Below the pieces are notes generated by a model that saw nothing but the letters and a program-made list of their open reading frames with translations, was not told where the DNA came from and did not search any database. DNA of 64,000 nt from Cellulomonas sp. NTE-D12. Lineage in GTDB: Bacteria; Actinomycetota; Actinomycetes; Actinomycetales; Cellulomonadaceae. Position numbers and translations under genes: made by a program. The stretch is taken from NCBI RefSeq assembly GCF_027923705.1, contig NZ_AP026442.1:682001-746000 (forward strand). Reading direction: 5' to 3'. Below, piece after piece: positions 1-8,215 of the stretch. Position 1 is the stretch's first letter. Each line of letters starts with the position of its first letter.

Positions 1-636
1 GGTCCCGGCGGGGCACGGGTCGCCCTGGCCTCGTCGCGGGCCGAGCGCGTGCGGCCGTTGCGCGTCGTGCCGCGCGACGAGGTGCGGATCGACCTGCGCG
101 GTGCCGGGTCGTGCAGCCGCCAGGTGAACAACTACACGATCGCAACCGACGTGGAGGTGGACCACCTGCTGGTCTGCGAGGTGGTCACCCCCGGCGGGAA
201 CTGGTCGTCCTACCCGCCGCACAAGCACGACGAGCACTCCGAGGCCGAGCGGGTGCTCGAGGAGATCTACTACTTCGAGGTCGCCGACGGACCGGACGGG
301 CCCGGGACGGGCTACCACCGCACCTACGGCACGCCCGACCGCCCGATCGACGTCCTCGCCGAGGTGCGGACCGGCGACACCGCGCTGGTGCCGCACGGCT
401 TCCACGGTCCGTGCATGGCCACCCCCGGCTACGACCTGTACTACCTCAACGTGATGGCCGGCCCGTCCACCGACGGTCGGTGGCTGGCCGTCGACGACCC
501 CGCGGTGGCGTGGGTCCGCGGGACCTGGGTGAACCAGGCCGTCGACCCCCGGTTGCCGTGCTCCGTCACCAGCCCCACGCCCAGCCCCGCCCACGGCGTC
601 CATGCCGACGCCCCGATCCACGAGGACCGCCGATGA
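1..636 (+). CDS. iolB: 5-deoxy-glucuronate isomerase IolB (5' end outside window)
   Basis: This is the C-terminal part of IolB, the cytoplasmic cupin that isomerises 5-deoxy-glucuronate to 2-deoxy-5-keto-gluconate in myo-inositol breakdown. The frame is open from the first base, so the true start lies upstream; the ATG-like codons at the left are not trusted. Cupin metal-binding residues are visible: PPHKHDEH followed by the glutamate of LEEIYYFEV, and a later histidine in VPHGFHGP. The conserved tail YYLNVMAGP is present. Its stop overlaps the iolD start (ATGA), which implies translational coupling. Family membership is clear from motifs and neighbours. Confidence 0.93.
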   Translation, partial: GPGGARVALASSRAERVRPLRVVPRDEVRIDLRGAGSCSRQVNNYTIATDVEVDHLLVCEVVTPGGNWSSYPPHKHDEHSEAERVLEEIYYFEVADGPDGPGTGYHRTYGTPDRPIDVLAEVRTGDTALVPHGFHGPCMATPGYDLYYLNVMAGPSTDGRWLAVDDPAVAWVRGTWVNQAVDPRLPCSVTSPTPSPAHGVHADAPIHEDRR

Positions 637-2588
637 ACGCGACCGCCGATCCGCGGAGCCCACGGCCTGGCACGGTCCGGCTCACCGTCGGGCAGGCACT
701 CGTCCGCTTCCTCGCGCACCAGTGGAGCGAGCGGGACGGCCACCGCCAGAAGCTGTTCGCCGGCTGCTTCGGCATCTTCGGGCACGGCAACGTCGCCGGG
801 CTGGGCCAGGGCCTGCTGCAGGCGCACGCCGAGGCCGCCGACGCCGGCTACGGCCCCGGTTCGCCGCTGGGTGAGCACGGGCCCGACGAGCTGCCGTACC
901 TGCTCGGCCGCAACGAGCAGGCGATGGTGCACACCGCCGTCGCCTACGCCCGCACCCGGGAGCGCCTGCAGACGTTCGCGGTGACGGCGTCGATCGGCCC
1001 GGGCTCGACCAACATGATCACGGGTGCGGCCCTCGCCACGGTGGACCACATCCCGGTGCTGCTGCTGCCGTCGGACGTGTTCGCCAACCGGGTCCCCGAC
1101 CCGGTCCTCCAGCAGCTCGAGCACCCGCTCGGCCCCGACGTCACGGTCAACGACGCGTTCCGCCCGGTCTCCCGGTTCTTCGACAGGATCTGGCGTCCCG
1201 AGCAGCTGCTCGCCTCCGCACCCCAGGCGATGCGCGTGCTCACCGACCCGGCCGAGACCGGGGCCGTCACGCTCGCGCTGCCGCAGGACGTCCAGGCGGA
1301 GGCGTTCGACTGGCCGGAGGAGTTCTTCGCCGACCGGGTCTGGTACGTCGCACGGCAACGCCCGGACGCGTCGGCGGTCGCCCGCGCCGCCGAGGTGATC
1401 AGGTCGGCGGAGCGGCCCCTGGTCGTGGCGGGCGGCGGCGTCGTCTACTCCGGCGCCTCGGAGCAGCTGCGCGCCTTCGCGGCCGCGACGGGCATCCCGG
1501 TCGCCGACACCCAGGCCGGCAAGGGCGCGATCAGCTGGGACCACCCGCAGGCGGTGGGCGGCGTCGGCGCCACCGGCGCGGCATCCGCCAACGCGCTCGC
1601 CCTCGACGCCGACGTGGTGATCGGCATCGGCACGCGGTACACCGACTTCACGACGGCCAGCCACACCGTGTTCGGCAACCCCGACGTCCGGTTCGTGAAC
1701 CTCAACGTGGCGGCGTTCGACGCGGCCAAGCACGCCGCGACGATGGTCGTCGCCGACGCCCGCGAGGCGCTGGTCGAGCTGACCGCCGCCCTGGACGGCT
1801 ACCGGACCACGGACGCCTACCAGGCCCGGGCCGCCGCCGAGGTGGCGGCGTGGCAGCGGGTGACCGACGAGTGCTACCACCTCGGCCACGGGCCGCTGCC
1901 GGCCCAGACCGAGGTGTTCGGCGCGCTCAACGAGCTGATGGGCGACGACGACATCCTGATCAACGCCGCCGGGTCGATGCCGGGTGACTTGCAGTGCCTG
2001 TGGCGGGCCAGGACACCGGTCGGGTACCACCTGGAGTACGGCTACTCGTGCATGGGCTACGAGGTGCCGGCCGCGCTCGGCGCCAAGCTGGCACGCCCCG
2101 AGTCCGAGGTCGTGGCGATCGTCGGCGACGGCGGCTACCAGATGATGCCGACCGAGATCGCGACGTTGGTGTCCGAGCGGGTCAAGGTGATCCTCGTCCT
2201 GCTGCAGAACCACGGCTTCGCGTCGATCGGCGCGCTGTCGGAGTCGCGCGGCTCGCAGCGGTTCGGCACCCGGTACCGGATGCGGAACCCGCAGACCGGG
2301 CTTCTCGACGGTGAGCCGGTGCCGGTGGACCTCGTCAAGAACGCCGAGAGCCTCGGCGCCCGGGTGCTCGTCGCGCACGGCATCGACGACTTCCGTCGCG
2401 CGTACGCCGAGGCCGTCGCCTCGGACGTCACCACGGTGATCCACATCGAGACCGACCTGCTCGGGCCCAACCCTCCCGGCACGGCGTGGTGGGACGTGCC
2501 GGTCGCGGCGGTCTCCACCCTGGCCAGCACGCAGCGCGCGCGGGCCGAGTACGACGAGGCGCGCGTCCCGCAACGCCGCTACCTGTGA
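633..2588 (+). CDS. iolD: 3D-(3,5/4)-trihydroxycyclohexane-1,2-dione hydrolase IolD
   Basis: A thiamine-diphosphate enzyme of 651 aa, normal for IolD. It opens the ring of the trihydroxycyclohexane-dione made from scyllo-inosose, giving 5-deoxy-glucuronate for IolB. The acetolactate-synthase-like fold is visible: an N-terminal pyrimidine-binding domain (FGIFGHGNVAGLGQ, about residues 47-60), a central Rossmann-like domain, and a C-terminal PP domain with the ThDP motif GDGGYQMMPTEI starting near residue 498 and ending at LLQNHG. The ATG is chosen because it overlaps the iolB stop; an open frame extends further 5' but lies inside iolB. It is part of the iolB-iolD-mmsA run. Confidence 0.95.
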   Translation: MNATADPRSPRPGTVRLTVGQALVRFLAHQWSERDGHRQKLFAGCFGIFGHGNVAGLGQGLLQAHAEAADAGYGPGSPLGEHGPDELPYLLGRNEQAMVHTAVAYARTRERLQTFAVTASIGPGSTNMITGAALATVDHIPVLLLPSDVFANRVPDPVLQQLEHPLGPDVTVNDAFRPVSRFFDRIWRPEQLLASAPQAMRVLTDPAETGAVTLALPQDVQAEAFDWPEEFFADRVWYVARQRPDASAVARAAEVIRSAERPLVVAGGGVVYSGASEQLRAFAAATGIPVADTQAGKGAISWDHPQAVGGVGATGAASANALALDADVVIGIGTRYTDFTTASHTVFGNPDVRFVNLNVAAFDAAKHAATMVVADAREALVELTAALDGYRTTDAYQARAAAEVAAWQRVTDECYHLGHGPLPAQTEVFGALNELMGDDDILINAAGSMPGDLQCLWRARTPVGYHLEYGYSCMGYEVPAALGAKLARPESEVVAIVGDGGYQMMPTEIATLVSERVKVILVLLQNHGFASIGALSESRGSQRFGTRYRMRNPQTGLLDGEPVPVDLVKNAESLGARVLVAHGIDDFRRAYAEAVASDVTTVIHIETDLLGPNPPGTAWWDVPVAAVSTLASTQRARAEYDEARVPQRRYL

Positions 2589-2622
2589 CCCTCTCGACGG
2601 CAGTTCCGAGGAGTGAGCCCTG

Positions 2623-4122
2623 ATGACGACCACCATCACGCACTGGATCGACGGAGAGCCGTTCGTGGGCGACCACGCCGCGACGTCGCCGGTCTACAAC
2701 CCCGCGACCGGTGACGTCGTCGCCGAGCTGGCGCTCGCCGCCCCGGCGGACGTCGACCGGGTGGTCGCCAGCGCCGCCGCCGCGTTCGAGACCTGGTCGC
2801 AGGTGCCGCTCGGCAAGCGCAGCGCGATCCTGTTCCGCTTCCGCGAGCTCCTGGTCGAGCACACCGACGAGCTCGCGGCGATCGTCACGCGGGAGCACGG
2901 GAAGGTGATCTCGGACGCCAAGGGCGAGATCGCCCGCGGCCTGGAGGTCGTCGAGTTCGCGTGCGGCATCCCGCAGCTGCTCAAGGGCGAGTTCTCGGAG
3001 CAGGCGGCGACCGGCATCGACGTGTACTCCTTCCGCCAGCCCGTCGGCGTGGTGGCGGGGATCACGCCGTTCAACTTCCCGGTGATGATCCCGCTGTGGA
3101 TGAGCCCCGTCGCGATCGCGACCGGCAACACGTTCATCCTCAAGCCGCCGGACCGCGACCCGAGCGCCGGCATGTTCATCGCCGAGCTGTGGAAGGAGGC
3201 GGGCCTGCCGGACGGCGTCTTCAGCGTGGTGCACGGAACGCCGGACGTGGTCGGCCGCCTGCTGACCCACCCCGACGTGGCCGCGGTGTCGTTCGTCGGC
3301 TCCACCCCGACGGCGAAGCACATCTACAAGACCGCGATCGAGCACGGCAAGCGGTGCCAGGCGCTCGGCGCGGCGAAGAACCACGGCATCGTGCTCGCCG
3401 ATGCGGACCTCGAGAATGCGGCGAACAGCCTCGTCGCCGCCGCGTTCGGCGCCGCCGGCGAACGGTGCATGGCGCTGCCCGTCGCGCTCGTGCAGGAGGA
3501 GGTCGCCGACCAGCTGATCGCCCTGGTGGCCGACCGCGCCCGAGCGGTCCGGGTGCTGCCGGGCGACCACCCCGACTCCGACATGGGGCCGATCATCTCC
3601 GCGCAGTCCAGGGCCCGGATCACGTCGCTGATCGACTCGGCCGAGGCCGAGGGGGCGAAGATCCTGGTCGACGGCCGGGACACGGTCGTCCCGGGGTCCG
3701 AGGGCGGCTGGTTCCTCGGCCCGACGGTGATCGACGGTGTCCACCCGGAGATGACGATCAACCGGCAGGAGGTCTTCGGGCCGGTCCTGGAGGTCATCCG
3801 GATCTCGGGTCTGGAGGAGGGCATCGCGCTGATCAACGCGAACCCGTACGGCAACGGCACCGCGCTGTTCACGTCGTCGGGCGAGGCGGCCAGGACGTTC
3901 AAGCGCGCGGTGCAGGTGGGCATGGTGGGGATCAACGTGCCGATCCCGGTGCCCGTCGCGTGGCACTCGTTCGGCGGCTGGAAGGACTCGCTGATCGGCG
4001 AGAGCCACATGTACGGGCCGGAGGGCGTCCGGTTCTTCACGCGCGCCAAGGTGGTCACCGAGCGTTGGCTGCCGCAGCCCGACGCGGTGTCGTTCCACTT
4101 CTCGGGAGATGCGCAGAAGTAG
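2623..4122 (+). CDS. mmsA: CoA-acylating (methyl)malonate-semialdehyde dehydrogenase
   Basis: An aldehyde dehydrogenase superfamily member of 499 aa. In inositol catabolism (IolA) it converts malonate semialdehyde to acetyl-CoA and CO2; the same enzyme serves valine breakdown as MmsA. The catalytic cysteine sits in GERCMALP (Cys282), with the family-typical substitution that allows CoA acylation. The cofactor-region motif GITPFNFPVMIPLWM is clear. In the position of the usual ELGG glutamate it has LGAAKNHG, which is typical of MmsA and separates it from hydrolytic ALDHs. It lies 34 bases after iolD, with GAGGAG-like bases ahead of the ATG. A strong hairpin follows the stop. Confidence 0.94.
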   Translation: MTTTITHWIDGEPFVGDHAATSPVYNPATGDVVAELALAAPADVDRVVASAAAAFETWSQVPLGKRSAILFRFRELLVEHTDELAAIVTREHGKVISDAKGEIARGLEVVEFACGIPQLLKGEFSEQAATGIDVYSFRQPVGVVAGITPFNFPVMIPLWMSPVAIATGNTFILKPPDRDPSAGMFIAELWKEAGLPDGVFSVVHGTPDVVGRLLTHPDVAAVSFVGSTPTAKHIYKTAIEHGKRCQALGAAKNHGIVLADADLENAANSLVAAAFGAAGERCMALPVALVQEEVADQLIALVADRARAVRVLPGDHPDSDMGPIISAQSRARITSLIDSAEAEGAKILVDGRDTVVPGSEGGWFLGPTVIDGVHPEMTINRQEVFGPVLEVIRISGLEEGIALINANPYGNGTALFTSSGEAARTFKRAVQVGMVGINVPIPVPVAWHSFGGWKDSLIGESHMYGPEGVRFFTRAKVVTERWLPQPDAVSFHFSGDAQK

Positions 4123-4132
4123 CGGCTCACGC

Positions 4133-4166
4133 ACGGGGCCGCAGGGCGGCCGACCGGCGGCCCCGT
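4133..4166 (+). terminator. Hairpin after mmsA (terminator candidate)
   Basis: A perfect 10-bp inverted repeat, ACGGGGCCGC and GCGGCCCCGT, with a 14-nt loop starts 10 bases after the mmsA stop. There is no T-tract, which is common in high-GC actinobacteria, so it may terminate or only partly attenuate read-through into the next gene 160 bases on. Confidence 0.5.
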
Positions 4167-4215
4167 CGGGTCCGCCACCCCGGGTGCGCAGCCGCGATCG
4201 GAGTAGGGTCGAGAC

Positions 4216-4242
4216 TGTAAATGTAAGGACAATTGCTTGACA
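4216..4242 (+). promoter_or_regulatory. AT-rich promoter/operator candidate ahead of the iolE-like gene
   Basis: An AT-rich patch in a very GC-rich setting contains TGTAAATGTAAGGACAATTG and ends in a consensus-like -35 hexamer, TTGACA (4237-4242). No good -10 was found at the expected spacing, and no regulator is encoded nearby. It probably marks a separate promoter or regulator site for the iolE-like/iolG/fucosidase run. Confidence 0.35.
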
Positions 4243-4329
4243 GGTCATGTCCGCCGGCGCCACGATGGGCGCCGTGCAGGACGCGTCGCCCGCACCCGCA
4301 CCCACCCCCTCGCACGTCTTGGAGCCGTC

Positions 4330-5256
4330 ATGAGCAAGGCCCGCAACACCGATCCGCGGTACAGCAAGCTCACGATCGGCGTCTGCCCCGACCAGTGGGG
4401 TGTGTGGTTCCCGGACGACGAGAAGCAGATCCCCTGGGAGAAGGCGCTGGCCGAGATGGCGGAGGCCGGCTTCGAGTACATGGAGACCGGGCCGTACGGC
4501 TACTTCCCCAAGGACGCCCGGCAGCTGCAGAAGGTCATGGACGACAACGGCTTCACCGTGGTCGCCGGCACCGGCTGGGGCATCCTGCACAAGGCTGACG
4601 CGTGGGCCGAGACGGAGAAGACCTTCCGCGCGATCGCGGAGACCCATGCCGCGGTCGGCGCGGAGTACATCGTGCACCTGCCCCCGATGTTCCGGGACGA
4701 GAAGACGTGGGAGTTCACCGACGACCGCGTGCTCTCGCCCGAGGCGTGGAGCCTGTACGTCGAGAACGCCAACAGGCTCGGCCAGATCCTCAAGGACGAG
4801 TACGGCCTGAAGATGGTGCTGCACCCGCACGGCGACAGCCACATCGAGACGCCGGACGACATCCACCGGGTGTTCGAGGCGACGGACCCGACCTACGTGA
4901 ACCTGTGCCTGGACACCGGCCACATCGTGTACGGCGGCGGTGACCCGCTGGAGATGATCAAGAGGTACCCCGAGCGCATCTCCTACGTGCACATCAAGGC
5001 GTTCGACGTGGAGCTCACGCGCGAGGCGCACGAGAAGGACTGGCCCTTCGGCGAGGCCGTCGCACGCGGCCTCTCGGTCCGGCCGCCGGCCGGCGCCCCG
5101 GACATGAAGAGCCTGGTCGACGCCCTCGCCGGCCTCGACAAGGAGCTGTACGTCATCTGCGAGCAGGACCTGTACCCCTGCGACCCGCGGCTCCCGCTGC
5201 CCAACGCCGTGATGACCCGCCAGTTCCTCGCGTCCTGCGGCCTCGGTCTGCTCTGA
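4330..5256 (+). CDS. Sugar phosphate isomerase/epimerase, IolE-like TIM barrel
   Basis: A xylose-isomerase-like (AP endonuclease 2 superfamily) TIM barrel of 308 aa. In this setting it most likely acts as an inosose dehydratase (IolE-type) or an inosose isomerase/epimerase. Likely metal-site residues are seen in order: HPHGDSHIE (residues about 163-171), NLCLDTGH, SYVHIKAF and CEQD near the C terminus. The start ATG at 4330 follows GGAG by six bases; an upstream in-frame start exists but would add an unconserved tail. It precedes the inositol dehydrogenase gene. Whether it is truly IolE, or an IolH/IolI-like member, cannot be decided by eye. Confidence 0.8.
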   Translation: MSKARNTDPRYSKLTIGVCPDQWGVWFPDDEKQIPWEKALAEMAEAGFEYMETGPYGYFPKDARQLQKVMDDNGFTVVAGTGWGILHKADAWAETEKTFRAIAETHAAVGAEYIVHLPPMFRDEKTWEFTDDRVLSPEAWSLYVENANRLGQILKDEYGLKMVLHPHGDSHIETPDDIHRVFEATDPTYVNLCLDTGHIVYGGGDPLEMIKRYPERISYVHIKAFDVELTREAHEKDWPFGEAVARGLSVRPPAGAPDMKSLVDALAGLDKELYVICEQDLYPCDPRLPLPNAVMTRQFLASCGLGLL

Positions 5257-5286
5257 GCCGTCCACCACCCAGAAGGACTGACGAAC

Positions 5287-6285
5287 ATGCTCAGGTTCGC
5301 GATCATCGGCGCCGGTCGGATCGGTGTCGTGCACGCGCAGGCCATCGCCTCGCACCCCGACGCCGAGCTGGTGCTGGTCGCCGACCCGTTCGGCGACGCG
5401 GCCGCTCGGCTCGCCTCCGCGCACGGCGCCCGCTCCACGACCGTCGTCGACGACGTCTTCGCCGACGACAACGTCGACGCCGTCGTCGTCGGGTCGCCGA
5501 CCCCGTTCCACGTCGAGCAGATCGTCGCGGGCGTCGAGGCCGGCAAGGCGGTGCTCGCCGAGAAGCCGGTCGACCTGGACATCGAGCGCGTGGACCGCTG
5601 CCTGGCCGCGGTCGGTGACCGCGCCGATCGCGTCATGGTGGGCTTCAACCGGCGGTTCGACCCGGGCTTCGCGGAGGTCAAGGCGCGGATCGAGCGCGGC
5701 GAGATCGGGCCGCTCGAGCAGCTGACGATCATCAGCCGCGACCCGCAGGCCCCACCGGCGTCGTACGTCGCGCAGTCGGGCGGGATCTTCCGCGACATGA
5801 CGATCCACGACCTCGACATGGCACGGTTCATGCTCGGGGAGGTGGTCGAGGTCTCCGCGGTGGGCCAGAACCTCGATCCCGAGATCCAGGCCGCGGGCGA
5901 CTTCGACGGGGCGGTGCTCACCCTGCGCGCCGCCTCCGGCGCCCTGGCCACGATCATCAACAGTCGGCACTGCGCCACCGGGTACGACCAGCGCCTGGAG
6001 GCGTTCGGGCCGTACGGGTCGTTGCGAGCCGAGAACCACACGGCGACCCAGGTGCGGTACTTCGGCTCTCGGACCTCCGATGCCGCGGGCCCCTACCTGG
6101 ACTTCTTCCTGCAGCGGTACGCCCAGGCCTATCGGGCCGAGCTCGACCACTTCGTGAAGTCCATCGTGCAGGGCACCAGCCCGTCTCCGTCGCTGCTCGA
6201 CGGGCGCGAGGCGCTGGTGCTCGCCGATGCGGCCACGTTGAGCGCCACCAAGGGGCAGCCGGTCAGGATCGACCGACGTGGGTGA
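5287..6285 (+). CDS. iolG: Inositol 2-dehydrogenase, Gfo/Idh/MocA family
   Basis: An NAD(P)-dependent oxidoreductase of 332 aa. The N-terminal Rossmann motif GAGRIGVVHAQ (about residues 8-18) binds the nucleotide. The catalytic lysine lies in the family motif AEKPVDLD (about 94-101), and the conserved GGIFRDMTIHDLDMARF follows, with the catalytic D and H of the IHDLD segment. IolG oxidises myo-inositol to scyllo-inosose, the first step of the pathway encoded by the neighbours. RBS-like AGAAGGA lies ahead of the ATG. Its last 8 bases overlap the fucosidase start, so the two are probably coupled. The inositol assignment rests on context; related enzymes use other polyols. Confidence 0.87.
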   Translation: MLRFAIIGAGRIGVVHAQAIASHPDAELVLVADPFGDAAARLASAHGARSTTVVDDVFADDNVDAVVVGSPTPFHVEQIVAGVEAGKAVLAEKPVDLDIERVDRCLAAVGDRADRVMVGFNRRFDPGFAEVKARIERGEIGPLEQLTIISRDPQAPPASYVAQSGGIFRDMTIHDLDMARFMLGEVVEVSAVGQNLDPEIQAAGDFDGAVLTLRAASGALATIINSRHCATGYDQRLEAFGPYGSLRAENHTATQVRYFGSRTSDAAGPYLDFFLQRYAQAYRAELDHFVKSIVQGTSPSPSLLDGREALVLADAATLSATKGQPVRIDRRG

Positions 6286-7837
6286 GGTCGTTCGGCGCGG
6301 TGCCGAGTGGGCCGCGTTGCCGCCGGCGGTGGACGTGGCGGACAGCTCGGCGGGACTGGCGGCGGTGGACGCGGTGATCGCGGCCGGGCCGTTCCGGGAC
6401 AGCTGGGAGTCGCTGGCGGCCTACCAGCCGCCTCGGTGGTACCTGGACGCGAAGTTCGGGGTCTTCCTGCACTGGGGCGTCTTCTCGGTCCCCGCCTTCC
6501 ACAACGAGTGGTACTCGCGGGAGATGTACCGGGCGGGCACGCCGGAGTTCGAGCACCACGTGGCGACGTACGGACCGCAGGACGAGTTCGGGTACAAGGA
6601 CTTCATCCCGTCGTTCACGATGGAGCAGTTCGATCCGGACGAGTGGGTGGCGTTGTTCCGCCGTGCCGGCGCGCAGTTCGTGGTGCCCGTGGCCGAGCAC
6701 CACGACGGGTTCGCGATGTACGAGACGGACCGGTCCCGGTGGAAGGCCACGGCGATGGGTCCGCGCCGGGATGTGCTCGGTGACCTGCTCGATGCCACGC
6801 GGCGTGGCTGGCTGGTGGCCGGGGCGTCGTCGCACCGTGCCGAGCACTGGTTCTTCATGAACGGTGGTGCGCGGTTCGACTCGGATGTGCTGGACCCGGC
6901 GTTCGTGGACTTCTACGGACCGGCCCAGCGGGAGGAGACCGCGCCGAACGAGCAGTTCCTCGAGGACTGGCTGCTGCGGACGGTGGAGGTCATCGACCGG
7001 TACCGGCCGCAGGTGCTGTGGTTCGACTGGTGGATCGAGCAGCCGGCGTTCGAGCCCTACGTGCGCAAGCTGGCGGCGTACTACTACAACCGCGCCGCCC
7101 AGTGGGGCCGCGAGGTGGTCATCAACTACAAGTGGACGGCGTTCGCGGACGGAAGTGCGGTGTACGACGTCGAGCGGGGCTCGATCGCCGGGATCCGCCC
7201 GCAGGTGTGGCAGAACGACACGTCGGTCTCGCGCAGCTCCTGGGGCTGGGTCGAGGACCACGACTACAAGTCGGTGGCCGACCTGGTCGGCGAGCTGGCC
7301 GACGTCGTGGCGAAGAACGGGATCCTGCTGCTGAACGTGGGGCCCACCCCGCAGGGCACCATCCCCGCGGCCGAGCAGGAGCTCCTGGAAGGCGTCGGCG
7401 CGTGGTTGTCGCGCAACGGGGAGGCGATCTACGGCACGCGGCCGTGGGCGGTGGCCGGTGAGGGGCCCACGGCGGTGCCCGTCGGGTCGTTCGTCGACCA
7501 CGAGGCCACGGCCTACACCTCGGCGGACGTGCGGTTCACCTCGCGCACGGACGTCACGGGCGACCACGTCTACGCCATCGTGCTGCGGCGGCCCGCCGAC
7601 GGGACGGCGCGCATCGAGTCGTTCGGGTCCGGTCGGGGACTGCTGACCCGGGGGATCCGCGAGGTGACCGTGCTGGGCCAGGCGGGTGTGCCGCAGTGGC
7701 GGCAGGACCATGCCGCGCTGACCGTGGACCTCGGCCCTGCCCCCGACGGTGGGGAGCTCACCGATGTCGGCGTGGTGGTCAAGGTCTCCCTCGACGCGGA
7801 AGCCGCACGCCGGCGCACCGACGTGGTCCACGGCTGA
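6278..7837 (+). CDS. Alpha-L-fucosidase, glycoside hydrolase family 29
   Basis: A 519-aa retaining glycosidase predicted to release L-fucose. GH29 landmarks are clear: KFGVFLHWGVFSVP, NEWYSREMY, VPVAEHHDGFAMY, and the nucleophile aspartate (Asp250) in VLWFDWW. The NGILLLNVGP segment ends the catalytic barrel, followed by a short beta domain. There is no signal peptide, so it should act in the cytoplasm on imported oligosaccharides. The GTG start lies within the end of iolG and no better start is available before the catalytic domain. A fucosidase translationally linked to an inositol operon is unusual. Fucosylated inositol or plant glycans are possible substrates, which is speculation. Confidence 0.88.
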   Translation: MGEVVRRGAEWAALPPAVDVADSSAGLAAVDAVIAAGPFRDSWESLAAYQPPRWYLDAKFGVFLHWGVFSVPAFHNEWYSREMYRAGTPEFEHHVATYGPQDEFGYKDFIPSFTMEQFDPDEWVALFRRAGAQFVVPVAEHHDGFAMYETDRSRWKATAMGPRRDVLGDLLDATRRGWLVAGASSHRAEHWFFMNGGARFDSDVLDPAFVDFYGPAQREETAPNEQFLEDWLLRTVEVIDRYRPQVLWFDWWIEQPAFEPYVRKLAAYYYNRAAQWGREVVINYKWTAFADGSAVYDVERGSIAGIRPQVWQNDTSVSRSSWGWVEDHDYKSVADLVGELADVVAKNGILLLNVGPTPQGTIPAAEQELLEGVGAWLSRNGEAIYGTRPWAVAGEGPTAVPVGSFVDHEATAYTSADVRFTSRTDVTGDHVYAIVLRRPADGTARIESFGSGRGLLTRGIREVTVLGQAGVPQWRQDHAALTVDLGPAPDGGELTDVGVVVKVSLDAEAARRRTDVVHG

Positions 7838-8215
7838 CGTCGTCGTCGTGGAGCGCGACCCCAAGGGGCGACGCCCTGGTCGGTGACCCCACGCCCTGCC
7901 GGGGATGAGCCGCGAGCCGGATCTGCACGCGTGCGGCGCCCTCCGATAGGATCCCGGCAGGTTCACGCCACCGTGGTGCGCGTCAGCACCGACCAACGTG
8001 ACCCGTACGGCCCCACCGTCCGCGCCTGGCATCACCGGACAGCGTCTCGCTCTCCGCGCCAGTGCCCGCGGTTCTGATCTGCCCGAGCTGTCGGCGCCGG
8101 TCACCGAGTCCCTCGGTGGCAGCGGCGCACACCTGCGCGGCGATCGTCGGGCGCCGTGGGTCCGCGTCGGGTCGGCCCGTTGACCCACGTGTGGGTGCAC
8201 CGCGAAGGAGGAGAT
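7838..8215. other. Intergenic region with helicase leader
   Basis: This 378-base gap has no convincing gene; the short open frames are Arg/Pro-rich shadows. A -10-like TAGGAT lies at 7947-7952, with TGCACG 17 bases upstream as a weak -35. A near-perfect ribosome site, AAGGAGGAG (8205-8213), sits just before the helicase GTG. The long leader, about 260 bases if that promoter is right, has no obvious regulatory fold. Confidence 0.4.

Noticed and set aside
2428..6150. A 1240-codon minus-strand open frame opposite mmsA and the iol genes
   Set aside because: It is a shadow of real plus-strand genes in high-GC DNA. It reads as His/Val/Arg/Asp-rich low-complexity sequence with no domain, while the plus strand has clear families.
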